A DNA stretch of 64,000 bases from RH-AL1 sp964247745. GTDB taxonomy: Bacteria; Pseudomonadota; Alphaproteobacteria; Rhizobiales; Beijerinckiaceae. Location: NCBI GenBank assembly GCA_964247745.1, contig CAXTVT010000002.1:1-64000 (forward strand). The letters are read 5' to 3'. The notes beneath the pieces are model-generated. The model was not told the origin of the DNA. It saw only the letters and a program-made list of their open reading frames with translations, and searched no databases. Shown here piece after piece: positions 55,129-64,000 of this stretch. The position numbers and the translations under genes were made by a program. The first letter of the stretch is position 1; each line of letters starts with the position of its first letter.

Positions 55129-56625
55129 TTGGCCCTCACCGAACCACGAGCTCGCGCCTTGTCCGATATTGCCCTCTCCACTCCCTTGTCGCGCCGGACC
55201 TTGACCGAAGACTGGGCCGCGCTCGTCGTGGGTGCGCTGGTCGTCGCGCTGGCGCTGGCTGGCCTGGGCGGCGTGGACCTGTTGGGCTGGGTGGTGTCGA
55301 CCTCGGTCTGGATGGACGTCGGCAAGGCGCTGAAGCCGGCCGCCAAGACCTACGCGTCGCTCGGCGGCGGCGTCAGCCTGCTTCTCACCTACGTGTCGCT
55401 GTTGGCGGTCCTGACCGCGACCGGCGTCGCCATGGGGTTCGAGGCCGGCCGCTTCGCGCTGCGCTTCAGCGTCGCCTTCTTCATCGCCTATGCCGCGTGG
55501 ATCGTCGGCAGCTGGGCGCATTTCGCCGTGGTGCTGCCGGTCGACTACGCCAAGTTCGGTATCGGCTGGTCGCTGCGCCTCACCAACGAGGGCGGCTTCA
55601 TCGTCGCGCTGCTGGCCGGCCTCGTCGTCGCCAACGTCTTCCCGCGTTTCGCCGATTGGCTCGGCGAGGCAATCCGGCCGGAGCTCTACATCAAGGTCGC
55701 GATCGTGCTGCTCGGCGCCTTCCTGGCGGTGACGATCGGCGCCAAGCTCAGCTTTGCCTCGACCATCGTGCTGCGCGGCGTTGCCGCGATCATCGAGGCC
55801 TACCTGATCTACTGGGCGGTCGTGTATTACGTCGCCCGGCGCTGGTTCGGCTTCAACCGGGAATGGGCGGTGCCGCTGGCATCGGGCATCTCGATCTGCG
55901 GCGTCGCCGCGGCGGTGGCCACCGGCGGCGCGATCCGCGCCCGGCCGATCATCCCCGTCCTGGTCTCCTCGCTGGTGGTGATCTTCGCCGTGGTCGAGGT
56001 CCTGATCCTGCCGTTCCTGGCGCAGGCGTTCCTATGGAAGGAGCCGCTGGTCGCCGCCGCCTGGATGGGCCTCGCCGTCAAGACCGACGGCGGCGCGGTC
56101 GCGGCCGGCGGCATCACCGAGGCGTTGCTGCTGGCCAAGAACTCGGCCGCGGGCGTCAACTACCAGGCCGGCTGGATCCTCGGGACCACGGCGGCGATCA
56201 AGATCTTCATCGACGTCTTCATCGGCGTGTGGTCGTTCATCCTCGCCTTCATCTGGACGCGCTACATCAACGTCGTGCCGGGCGAAGAGGCCCGCGCCAT
56301 CGAGATCTGGCAGCGCTTCCCCAAGTTCATCCTCGGCTTCGCTCTGACCTTCGGCGTGACTCTCGCCCTCGTGCTGACCCTGCCGAAGGCGGACGCGGCG
56401 CAGCTCACCGCCACGGTCACCTCGGCCAACGCCTTCCGCGTGATCTTCTTCATCCTCACCTTCTTCTCGATCGGCGTGATGTCGAACTTCAATCGTCTCT
56501 GGCAGGCTGGCATCGGCCGGCTCGCAGCGGTCTACGTCGTAAGCCTGTTCGGCTTCGTGATCTGGGTCGGCCTGGTGATTTCCTGGATCTTCTTCGCCGG
56601 CATCAAGCCGCCGCTGGCCGGCTGA
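55129..56625 (+). CDS. YeiH-family (putative sulfate exporter) membrane protein
   Basis: A 498-residue protein with about 12 membrane segments and few charges inside them. It matches the YeiH/Cons_hypoth698 group, annotated as a putative sulfate exporter family, in segments such as YIKVAIVLLGAFLAVTIG and VPLASGISICGVAAAVATGG, in which the SICG pattern is typical. It is longer than usual for that family (about 350), with an extra N-terminal pair of helices. The TTG start at 55129 is uncertain. A 54-residue membrane protein follows. Confidence 0.75.
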   Translation: MALTEPRARALSDIALSTPLSRRTLTEDWAALVVGALVVALALAGLGGVDLLGWVVSTSVWMDVGKALKPAAKTYASLGGGVSLLLTYVSLLAVLTATGVAMGFEAGRFALRFSVAFFIAYAAWIVGSWAHFAVVLPVDYAKFGIGWSLRLTNEGGFIVALLAGLVVANVFPRFADWLGEAIRPELYIKVAIVLLGAFLAVTIGAKLSFASTIVLRGVAAIIEAYLIYWAVVYYVARRWFGFNREWAVPLASGISICGVAAAVATGGAIRARPIIPVLVSSLVVIFAVVEVLILPFLAQAFLWKEPLVAAAWMGLAVKTDGGAVAAGGITEALLLAKNSAAGVNYQAGWILGTTAAIKIFIDVFIGVWSFILAFIWTRYINVVPGEEARAIEIWQRFPKFILGFALTFGVTLALVLTLPKADAAQLTATVTSANAFRVIFFILTFFSIGVMSNFNRLWQAGIGRLAAVYVVSLFGFVIWVGLVISWIFFAGIKPPLAG

Positions 56626-56636
56626 GGATTTTCGCG

Positions 56637-56801
56637 ATGATCGCCCCCAATCCGAAACCCGACCTCAAGACCGAGCTCGGCAACGCCGCCTACGAGCCGC
56701 TGCTGCCGATCGAGAAGAAGCTGATCGGCTGGAGCCTCGGCATCGGGGTGACGCTGCTCGCGGTGCTCTGGGCGGTGAGCAAGCTCTATCCGGTCGGCTG
56801 A
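56637..56801 (+). CDS. Small single-pass membrane protein
   Basis: A 54-residue protein with a polar N terminus (PNPKPDLKTELGNAAYEPLL) and one hydrophobic helix (LIGWSLGIGVTLLAVLWAVS). It starts 11 bases after the YeiH-like gene and may be a subunit or regulator of that transporter. No family is recognised. Confidence 0.6.
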   Translation: MIAPNPKPDLKTELGNAAYEPLLPIEKKLIGWSLGIGVTLLAVLWAVSKLYPVG

Positions 56802-56817
56802 CTATCGAACTGTCGAG

Positions 56818-56913
56818 CGTGGTTCGAGACGCGCCCACGGCGCTTCTCACCATGAGGACAATTGTACCGCCTCCCTCATGGTGAGGAGCCGCGTAGCGGC
56901 CTCTCGAACCACG
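56818..56913. repeat. Palindromic repeat between small membrane gene and uvrC
   Basis: The left arm CGTGGTTCGAGACGC and CTTCTCACCATGAGG is mirrored by CCTCATGGTGAGGAGC and CCTCTCGAACCACG. This mosaic palindrome is a common dispersed element in Bradyrhizobium-like genomes. It lies at the ends of convergent genes and may also act as a terminator. Confidence 0.8.
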
Positions 56914-56920
56914 GCTGACC

Positions 56921-59089
56921 TTACCCGCTCTGCTCCCGGAAATGGTCGTAGACGAGCTTGGCCGTACCGGCGTTGATGCCCGGCACCTTCTCGAGATCCC
57001 CAAGCGTCGCGCGCGACAGCGCCTTCGCGGTGCCGAAGGCGTGGAGCAGGGCGCGCTTGCGCGCAGGCCCGATGCCGCTGATCTCGTCGAGCGGGCTCTT
57101 GGTGAACTCCTTCTTGCGGCGCGCGCGATGCGTGCCGATGGCGAAGCGGTGCGCTTCGTCGCGCAGCCGCTGCACGAAGTAGAGCGCGGGGTCGCGCGGC
57201 GACATCCGGAAGGGCTCCTTGCCCGGCACGAAGAACATCTCGCGGCCGGCGTCGCGGTCGCGGCCCTTGGCGATGCCGGCCACGGCGACGTCGCTGACGC
57301 CGAGCTCGTCCAGGATCTGCCGGGTCGCGTTGTATTGGCCGATGCCGCCATCGATCAGGATCAGGTCGGGTCGCGCGGGAAAGGCCTCGGCCTCGGCCGC
57401 CTCGTCGATCTCGGCCGCCGCGCGCAGCGGCGCCTCGTCGAGCGCCGCGCGACGCTCGCGCATGGTCGAGGCCGGTCCGACGATGCGGGAGGTTTCTCCT
57501 CCGCCTTGCGTATCGGCCGAGCCGTTCCGCCCTTCGTCGGGCGCCGCGAGGCTCGGTGGGACACCGACCCCTGGCCCCTCCTCGCAAGGGGGAGGCGAAA
57601 CAGCCGGCGCCTCCTTGTTCAGCCGCGCGAAACGGCGGCGCAGCACCTCGCGCATCATCCCGAAGTCGTCGCCGGGAGTCAGCGCCTCGTCTTTGATGTT
57701 AAAGGTGCGGTAGTGCATCTTCATGAAGCCGCCCGAGCCGGCGACGACCATGGCGCCGACGGCGTTGGTGCCCATGATGTGCGAGTTGTCGTAGACCTCG
57801 ATACGGCGCAGCCGGCGCTCCAGCCCGAAGGCCTCCGCCAGCGCGGCCAGCAGCTTCTCCTGCGACGCCGTCTCCGACAGCGTGCGGCCCAGCGTCTGCT
57901 TGGCGTTGGTCAGCGCGTGCTCGATGAGGTCGCGCTTCTCGCCGCGCTGCGGCACGGCGATTTCGACCTTGGCGTCGTAACGCTCGCAGAGCGCCATCTC
58001 GAGCAGCGCGCGGTCCTCGAAATCGTGGGAGAGCAGCACGAGGCGCGGAGGAGGGCGCTCGGCGTAGAATTGCGCGAGGAAACCCTCCAGCACCTCCGCC
58101 GGAGCCAACGAGCGGTCGGCCTTGGGAAAATAGCCGCGGTTGCCCCAGTTCTGGTAGGTGCGGAAGAACACCGCCTCGATGCAGAATTGCCCGGCCTGCT
58201 CGACCACGGCGAAGACGTCGGCCTCCTCGGTGGTCTTCGGGTTCACGCCCTGCTCGCCTTGGATGGCGGAAAGCGCGGCGATGCGGTCGCGCAATCGCGC
58301 CGCACGCTCGAATTCGAGGTTGCTCGACGCCGTGCCCATCTCGTCGGCGAGCAGGTCGCGCACCGCGCGGCTCTTGCCGGTCAGGAACGCGCGTGCCTCC
58401 TTGACCAGATCGGCGTAGTCCGGCGCGGCGATCTCGCCGGTGCAGGGCGCCGAACAGCGCTTGATCTGGTGCAGCAGGCAGGGCCGCGTGCGGTTGTCGT
58501 AGTACGAGTCCGAGCACGAGCGCAGCAGGAAGGCGCGTTCCAGGGCGTTGAGGGTGCGGTTGACCGCCCAGACGCTGGCGAAAGGCCCGAAATAGTCGCC
58601 TTTCCGGGACCTTGCGCCGCGATGCTTGAGGATCTGCGGAGAGGCGTGATCGCCGGTGAGTAGGATGTAGGGGAACGACTTGTCGTCCCGCATCAGAACG
58701 TTGAAGCGTGGCTTCAACTGCTTGATGAGGTTGGTTTCCAGCAGCAGCGCCTCGGTCTCGGTCGAGGTCGAGACGAACACCATGGTCTGCGTCAGCGCGA
58801 TCATCCGCGCGATGCGGTTGGTGTGGCCGGAAGGGCGCATGTAGCTGGCGATGCGCTTGCGCACGCTCTTGGCCTTGCCGACGTACAGCACCGCTTCGTC
58901 GGCGCCGATCATGCGGTAGACGCCGGGCCCCTTGGGTGCGTGCTTCCAGTACGAGCGGATTGCCGCCGCGCCGGCCCTGACCGAGGCGGGCGCCGCTTCG
59001 TCCTCGGGTCCGAAATCGGGAAGCGGAGCTTCGGGCGCATCGATGTCGAGGGTTTCGAGATCGCCGGCTACGGCTTCTTGGATGGACAT
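56921..59089 (-). CDS. uvrC: UvrABC system protein C
   Basis: A 722-residue nuclease that makes both incisions in nucleotide excision repair. The GIY-YIG domain holds KGPGVYRMIGADEAVLYVGK at residues 53-72. The UVR segment follows (LEFERAARLRDRIAALSAIQ), then the RNase H-like UvrC domain (RIEVYDNSHIMGTNAVGAMV, LILIDGGIGQYNATRQIL) and C-terminal HhH repeats (DEISGIGPARKRALLHAFG). It is longer than the roughly 610-residue E. coli protein: about 45 residues are added at the N terminus, and residues about 497-533 are encoded by an inserted palindromic repeat (57492-57601). Confidence 0.96.
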   Translation of the reverse strand: MSIQEAVAGDLETLDIDAPEAPLPDFGPEDEAAPASVRAGAAAIRSYWKHAPKGPGVYRMIGADEAVLYVGKAKSVRKRIASYMRPSGHTNRIARMIALTQTMVFVSTSTETEALLLETNLIKQLKPRFNVLMRDDKSFPYILLTGDHASPQILKHRGARSRKGDYFGPFASVWAVNRTLNALERAFLLRSCSDSYYDNRTRPCLLHQIKRCSAPCTGEIAAPDYADLVKEARAFLTGKSRAVRDLLADEMGTASSNLEFERAARLRDRIAALSAIQGEQGVNPKTTEEADVFAVVEQAGQFCIEAVFFRTYQNWGNRGYFPKADRSLAPAEVLEGFLAQFYAERPPPRLVLLSHDFEDRALLEMALCERYDAKVEIAVPQRGEKRDLIEHALTNAKQTLGRTLSETASQEKLLAALAEAFGLERRLRRIEVYDNSHIMGTNAVGAMVVAGSGGFMKMHYRTFNIKDEALTPGDDFGMMREVLRRRFARLNKEAPAVSPPPCEEGPGVGVPPSLAAPDEGRNGSADTQGGGETSRIVGPASTMRERRAALDEAPLRAAAEIDEAAEAEAFPARPDLILIDGGIGQYNATRQILDELGVSDVAVAGIAKGRDRDAGREMFFVPGKEPFRMSPRDPALYFVQRLRDEAHRFAIGTHRARRKKEFTKSPLDEISGIGPARKRALLHAFGTAKALSRATLGDLEKVPGINAGTAKLVYDHFREQSG
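57492..57601. repeat. Palindromic repeat inserted in uvrC
   Basis: Outer arms GTTTCTCCTCCGCCTTGCG (57492-57510) and CGCAAGGGGGAGGCGAAAC (57583-57601) are near-perfect inverses; inner arms CCGAGCC/GGCTCGG and GCCC/GGGC add to the hairpin. Inside uvrC it is translated as a Pro/Gly/Glu-rich linker (SPPPCEEGPGVGVPPSLA) without breaking the frame. Confidence 0.82.
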
Positions 59090-59312
59090 CGTGCTGATCT
59101 AAGCGCCCCTGCCGGAGCTGGGAAGATGCTCTTGGCGCGCGTCATGCGCGTTCCAAGCGCAACAGACTTGCGGTAAAAAGCTCACACGGCCGGTGCCGGC
59201 GTTGCAGCGGCGTCACGCGCGCGATAAGGGCTGCTACCCGAAGGGGGACGCCGCTTCGCACGGCCGTCCCGTCGCGCATTGCGCGAAGCGGCACGCGCCA
59301 AAGGAACCTGCC

Positions 59313-59738
59313 ATGAAGCTCTGCTCCATCGTCGCCGCCGTCGGCCTCAGCGCCGCAGCCCTTGCTCCCTACGCGTTCGCTCAGGCCGCCGGCAACGGCC
59401 CTGCCGGCGAGTGGACCGTCGAGGACCACACCGCGGTCGTCCGCATCTCGAAATGCGGTGCGGGCTTCTGCGGCTTCGTCGCCAAGGGCCAGGCCGGCAA
59501 GGATTACCGCAATCCCGATCCGCGCAAGCGCAACCGCTCGACGATCGGCATGCAGGTCATGTTTTCGATGAAGCCCGCCGGCGCCAATTCCTGGGCGGGC
59601 GAGACCTACAACGCCGAGGACGGCCAGATCTACAACGGCAAGATCTCGTTGCAGGGGCCCGACACCCTCAAGGTCGAGGGCTGCGTGCCGGGCGGCGGCA
59701 TCTGCGGATCGCAGAACTGGAGCCGCTACAAGGGCTGA
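59313..59738 (+). CDS. DUF2147 domain-containing exported protein
   Basis: A 141-residue protein with a signal peptide (SIVAAVGLSAAALAPYAFA) and a small beta-rich DUF2147 domain: GEWTVEDHTAVVRISKCGAG, FCGFVAKG, and the end NGKISLQGPDTLKVEGCVPG with CGSQNWSRY. Two cysteine pairs may form disulfides in the periplasm. Function is unknown. The ATG at 59313 is preceded by AAGGAA. Confidence 0.85.
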   Translation: MKLCSIVAAVGLSAAALAPYAFAQAAGNGPAGEWTVEDHTAVVRISKCGAGFCGFVAKGQAGKDYRNPDPRKRNRSTIGMQVMFSMKPAGANSWAGETYNAEDGQIYNGKISLQGPDTLKVEGCVPGGGICGSQNWSRYKG

Positions 59739-59830
59739 GCCGAGAGCGCGGCATCCATGATGCCGGGCGCGTTGTTCCGCCGCGGCGTCGCTGCTATGAG
59801 CCCGCGCGCGGCGGCGAGTATGGCAGAATC

Positions 59831-60763
<933 letters not shown>

Positions 60764-60770
60764 GGTGGCG

Positions 60771-61298
60771 CTAAACCTTGCGGACGTTGGGTGCCGACGG
60801 GTCGACCGCGTGGAAGGTGATCGGGCCCATGCCGCAGATCGCGATCAAGGCGGGTTCGGTGCCGGTGGCGATGACGCCGTCGTAGTGCCGGGTGCGGGCG
60901 ACGCGGTGCACGAACGAGCCGGCCGGTACCGGCACGGTCGAGTGCGGGTCGAACAACTCCCCGCTCGTCACCCACCAGGTGCCGCTGACGACCACGCAGA
61001 GCCGATCGGTCTCGTACCAATGCGGCGCGCTCATCCAACCGGGATACCAGCGGGTGAGGTTGAGGTAGATGCCGGGTTGAGACGATTTCGAGAACAGCTC
61101 CGCCGATTCGACGCTCTTCGCTGGTCCACCGATATGCGGCTTGAAGGCGATCTTGTCGGCCGGCACGATTATGGTCTGGCTGGGGTCGGGCGCCGCGTCC
61201 GCGTTGGCGGCGCCGAGAAGCTGGGGCAGGGCGGCGAGTAGCGGCGCGGCGGCGATGAGGCTGCGACGGTCCCACCCGGATTGATCTGGCTTGGTCAT
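60771..61298 (-). CDS. Exported cupin-domain protein
   Basis: A 175-residue protein with a twin-arginine-like leader (WDRRSLIAAAPLLAALPQ). The cupin barrel shows WMSAPHWYETDRLCVVVSGT, carrying a His and Glu-type metal ligand region, and VPVPAGSFVHRVARTRHYDG with a second histidine. Reaction unknown. The start at 61298 lies in a divergent gap before serS. Confidence 0.8.
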   Translation of the reverse strand: MTKPDQSGWDRRSLIAAAPLLAALPQLLGAANADAAPDPSQTIIVPADKIAFKPHIGGPAKSVESAELFSKSSQPGIYLNLTRWYPGWMSAPHWYETDRLCVVVSGTWWVTSGELFDPHSTVPVPAGSFVHRVARTRHYDGVIATGTEPALIAICGMGPITFHAVDPSAPNVRKV

Positions 61299-61473
61299 GA
61301 GTTCTCCTTCGCGAAAGGATGGCGCGGTCGTCCCATACGTCCAGAGAGCTTCGGCCGAAACGGAAAGGCAGAATGGCCGCCGTGCCTAAGGGCCTGTGGA
61401 CCATACCGACCCGTTGGCGCTCCGCTCCGGCTATGCCAAAGGAGGCGGCCCGCCGTAGGACGCCTCCGCCCGC

Positions 61474-62778
61474 ATGCACGACCTCAGATGGATCCGCGAC
61501 AATCCGGCCGCCTTCGACGAGGGCCGGCGCCGGCGTGGTTTGCAGCCGCTGGCGGCGGCGATCGTGGCATTGGACGAGCGCCGTCGGGCCGCGATCGCGG
61601 CCTCGCAGGTGTCGCAGGAACGGCGCAACGCCGCCTCCAAGGAGATCGGCGCGGCGATGAAGGCCGGCGACGCCGCCCGTGCCGAGGCGCTGAAGGCCGA
61701 GGTCGCCGAGCTCAAGCTGCAGCTGCCCACTTTGGAGGCCGAGGAGAAAGGAGCGGTTGGCGCCCTTGATGCCGCGCTGGCGGAAATCCCGAACCAACCG
61801 CGGGACGACGTGCCGGAGGGCCGCGACGAGACCGACAACGTCCTGCTGCGATCCTGGGGCGAATCGCCCGTGCTCGGCTTCGCGCCGAAGGAGCATTTCG
61901 CGCTGGGCGAAGCGCTGGGACTAATGGATTTCGAGGCGGCGACGCGCATGTCTGGCGCACGCTTCGTGGTGCTGAAAGGCGGTCTGGCGCGCCTCGAGCG
62001 CGCGCTGGCGCAACTGATGCTCGATCTGCACACCGATCACCACGGCTACACCGAGGTGGCGCCCCCGATCCTGGTGCGCGACGAGGCCATGGTCGGCACG
62101 GCGCAATTGCCGAAGTTTCGCGAGGATCAGTTTCTGGCGACCCGCGAGGGCAAGGAGGAGGGCGGCCGCGATCTTTGGCTCATCCCCACCGCCGAGGTGC
62201 CGCTGACCAACCTCGTCCGTGAGCAGATCCTCGACGAGGCGAGCCTGCCGCTGCGCTTCACCGCCTCGACCCCGTGCTTCCGGGCCGAGGCCGGGGCGGC
62301 AGGGCGCGACACCCGGGGCATGATCCGCCAGCACCAGTTCACCAAGGTCGAGCTGGTCTCGATCACCACGCCGGAGCAGTCGGCCGCGGAGCACGAGCGC
62401 ATGCTGGGCTGCGCCGAGGCGGTGCTGCGGACGCTGGCGCTGCCCTACCGCGTGATGACGCTGTGCACCGGCGACATGGGTTTCGCCAGCGCCAAGACCT
62501 ACGACATCGAGGTGTGGCTGCCTGGGCAGGACCGCTACCGCGAGATCTCGTCCTGCTCGGTCTGCGGCGACTTCCAGGCGCGGCGCATGAACGCGCGCTG
62601 CCGCTCCGCCGGTGCCAAGAGCCCGCGCTTCGTGCACACGCTGAACGGGTCCGGCGTCGCTGTGGGCCGCGCCCTGGTGGCCGTGCTGGAGAACTACCAA
62701 GACGCCGACGGCAGCATCCGCGTGCCGGAGGCATTGCGGCCGTACATGGGTGGGCTGGAGCGGATCGTGCAAATATAA
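61474..62778 (+). CDS. serS: Serine-tRNA ligase
   Basis: A 434-residue class II synthetase charging tRNA-Ser and, in cells with SelB, also tRNA-Sec. The N-terminal coiled-coil arm spans about residues 30-100 (RRAAIAASQVSQERRNAASK, then a long Lys/Glu/Leu helix). Motif 2 is FRAEAGAAGRDTRGMIRQH and motif 3 is LNGSGVAVGRALVAVLENYQ. Length is standard. The DUF5397 gene follows after 25 bases. Confidence 0.97.
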   Translation: MHDLRWIRDNPAAFDEGRRRRGLQPLAAAIVALDERRRAAIAASQVSQERRNAASKEIGAAMKAGDAARAEALKAEVAELKLQLPTLEAEEKGAVGALDAALAEIPNQPRDDVPEGRDETDNVLLRSWGESPVLGFAPKEHFALGEALGLMDFEAATRMSGARFVVLKGGLARLERALAQLMLDLHTDHHGYTEVAPPILVRDEAMVGTAQLPKFREDQFLATREGKEEGGRDLWLIPTAEVPLTNLVREQILDEASLPLRFTASTPCFRAEAGAAGRDTRGMIRQHQFTKVELVSITTPEQSAAEHERMLGCAEAVLRTLALPYRVMTLCTGDMGFASAKTYDIEVWLPGQDRYREISSCSVCGDFQARRMNARCRSAGAKSPRFVHTLNGSGVAVGRALVAVLENYQDADGSIRVPEALRPYMGGLERIVQI

Positions 62779-62803
62779 GGCTTGCGGCCCAGAGGGAATG
62801 AGG

Positions 62804-63013
62804 ATGGCATCTTTCAGCGAGCTACCGGCTTCGCCCGCTTCTCTGATCGGAACCTGGCGTCGCTTCGGAATCGTCGGTCCCGTCTACGAGATCACGGCAG
62901 TCGATCACCAATTGGCCGATGGCGACTGGATGATGCGTGTTCGTGTCCTCGAAACGGGTGAGGAGGTGGGTTACAAGCTCACGCATGTGGTCGATGACCC
63001 AAGAGAAAGCTGA
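62804..63013 (+). CDS. DUF5397-like small protein, antitoxin candidate
   Basis: A 69-residue protein: LIGTWRRFGIVGPVYEITAV and MMRVRVLETGEEVGYKLTHV, then a short tail DDPRES. This fits the small rhizobial DUF5397 group (recognised by pattern). It ends TGATG, sharing one base with the start of a VapD-like gene, so both are translated together. The arrangement suggests an antitoxin-toxin pair. ATG at 62804 is chosen because AGAGGGA lies a suitable distance before it; an ATG at 62798 is also possible. Confidence 0.7.
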   Translation: MASFSELPASPASLIGTWRRFGIVGPVYEITAVDHQLADGDWMMRVRVLETGEEVGYKLTHVVDDPRES

Positions 63014-63291
63014 TGTTCGCGATCGCTTTCGATCTCGTCGTCGCCGAGACGGCGAGGTCCCATCCGAAAGGTGTTCCCCAGGCCTATGCCGATATCGGCG
63101 CGCGCCTTGGCGACTTCGGCTTCGAACGCGTTCAGGGCAGCCTCTATACGAACAAGTCCGAGGACCTGGCCAACTTGTTTGCGGCGATCATGGCGTTGAA
63201 AGCCCTGCCATGGTTGTCAAGGTCGGTCCGTGACATCCGAGCATTCCGCGTCGAGCAATGGTCCGACTTCACAATGATCGTGAAGGCTTGA
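63013..63291 (+). CDS. VapD-like protein (Cas2-fold ribonuclease candidate)
   Basis: A 92-residue protein with the VapD layout: MFAIAFDLVVAETARSHP, then YADIGARLGDFGFERVQGSL, YTNKSEDLANLFAAIMALKA and RDIRAFRVEQWSDFTMIV. The strand FDL and the QGSLY/RDIRAFR pair match the VapD/Cas2 fold, though the family FDLDT acidic residue is replaced by V. The closing ENNDLMPAL of classical VapD is absent, so it is a divergent member; activity is unproven. It overlaps the DUF5397-like gene and ends 36 bases before surE. Confidence 0.75.
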   Translation: MFAIAFDLVVAETARSHPKGVPQAYADIGARLGDFGFERVQGSLYTNKSEDLANLFAAIMALKALPWLSRSVRDIRAFRVEQWSDFTMIVKA

Positions 63292-63327
63292 GCCCACCTT
63301 CGACGCCTCTCGCGAAAGCCGAAATCG

Positions 63328-64000
63328 ATGCGCATCCTGATCACCAACGACGACGGCATCCACGCGCCGGGCCTCGCCGCGCTGGAGCGTATCGCCGCGC
63401 AGGTCGCGGACGAGGTCTTCGTGGTCGCCCCCGAGATGGATCAGTCCGGTGTGGCGCATTCGCTCTCGGTCAACGATCCGCTGCGGCTGCGCAAGATCAC
63501 CGAGACGCGCTACGCCCTCAAGGGCACGCCGACCGATTGCGTGATCATGGCGTTGCGCCACCTGCTCGAGAATCAGACGGTCGATCTCGTGCTGTCGGGC
63601 GTCAATGCCGGGCAGAACGTCGCCGAGGACGTCACCTATTCCGGCACGATCGCCGGAGCCATCGAGGGCACCATCCTCGGCGTCCCCTCGATCGCGCTCA
63701 GCCAAGCCTACGGCCGCCACGCCTACGGCGGCAATCCGGGCGGTCGCGAGGGGCTCTCCTTCGACTGTGCCGAGGCGCACGGCGCAGCCGTGATCCGCAA
63801 GGTGATGGAGGCCGGCTTCGAGCGCGACGTGGTCATCAACGTCAATTTTCCGCCCTGCCTGCCCGAGGACGTCACTGGCGTCGCGGCGACGATGCAGGGG
63901 CGGCGCGATGCGCAGATCGTGCGCATCGATCCGCGGCTCGACGGGCGCGGCAACCCCTATTATTGGATCGCCTTCGGCCGCAACAACGTGCAGGTGCGGC
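63328..64000 (+). CDS. surE: 5'/3'-nucleotidase SurE, 5' part
   Basis: The first 224 residues of SurE; the gene runs past the window edge. It is a metal-dependent phosphatase of nucleoside monophosphates and acts in stationary-phase survival. MRILITNDDGIHAPGLAALE is the family start with the DD metal ligands, followed by VAPEMDQSGVAHSLSVNDPL, KGTPTDCVIMALRHLL and VDLVLSGVNAGQNVAEDVTY. In relatives serS and surE are usually adjacent; here the DUF5397-VapD pair separates them. Confidence 0.95.
   Translation, partial: MRILITNDDGIHAPGLAALERIAAQVADEVFVVAPEMDQSGVAHSLSVNDPLRLRKITETRYALKGTPTDCVIMALRHLLENQTVDLVLSGVNAGQNVAEDVTYSGTIAGAIEGTILGVPSIALSQAYGRHAYGGNPGGREGLSFDCAEAHGAAVIRKVMEAGFERDVVINVNFPPCLPEDVTGVAATMQGRRDAQIVRIDPRLDGRGNPYYWIAFGRNNVQVR

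Overview
The window comes from a high-GC, motile, respiring Gram-negative chromosome, most likely an alphaproteobacterium of the order Hyphomicrobiales (Rhizobiales). The evidence is gene content: sdhCDAB, a cytochrome bc1 pair, homospermidine synthase, a NrsF-type anti-sigma protein beside an ECF sigma factor, DUF2336, an alphaproteobacterial flagellar export cluster, and long mosaic palindromes of the kind common in Rhizobiales. I cannot name the genus from the sequence alone.

Layout. 0-6.8 kb: 3' end of yqgE, selB, topoisomerase IB, small membrane proteins, a TrmO-like methyltransferase and an ABC exporter. 6.8-9.3 kb: a low-GC island with an HD phosphohydrolase (one-base frameshift) and a YwgA-like partner. 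A decayed methyltransferase tail and a cluster of CAGGGTACCCTG-type repeats follow. 9.3-13.6 kb: sulfite oxidase-type molybdoenzyme, CLC protein, EVE-domain protein, gpsA. 14-17.8 kb: the succinate dehydrogenase operon with a VapD-family gene between sdhA and sdhB. 18-29.3 kb: NifU-like scaffold, homospermidine synthase, tandem HD-GYP protein, mobB, methyltransferase, TusA-like protein, Uma2, glgX, a free-standing thioesterase, DUF2336. 29.4-34.5 kb: small envelope proteins, petC and petB without petA, and a porin. 34.8-46.3 kb: kup, fsr-like MFS, Cys-type SelW/SelT-like protein, P450, DUF1501/DUF1800 pair, ECF sigma/NrsF, moeA. 46.4-51.7 kb: flhA-fliR and smaller flagellar genes. 51.7-54.7 kb: hybrid histidine kinase coupled to a TSUP permease. 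54.85 kb: tRNA-Val(TAC). 55-64 kb: YeiH-like transporter, uvrC with an in-frame palindromic repeat, DUF2147 protein, prs, cupin, serS, a DUF5397-VapD pair, and the start of surE.

Themes. Energy metabolism is represented by sdhCDAB and petBC. Molybdenum cofactor genes (mobB, moeA) fit the molybdoenzyme at 9.3 kb. Sulfur-linked functions recur: sulfite oxidase, TSUP permease, YeiH-like permease, TusA-like carrier. Overlapping start and stop codons tie the flagellar genes into one unit.

The strongest leads for something undescribed are the HD-YwgA two-gene island and the two VapD-family genes (Cas2-fold ribonucleases), each placed inside a housekeeping gene run (sdhA/sdhB and serS/surE). Assignments rest on reading motifs by eye; no database search was run.
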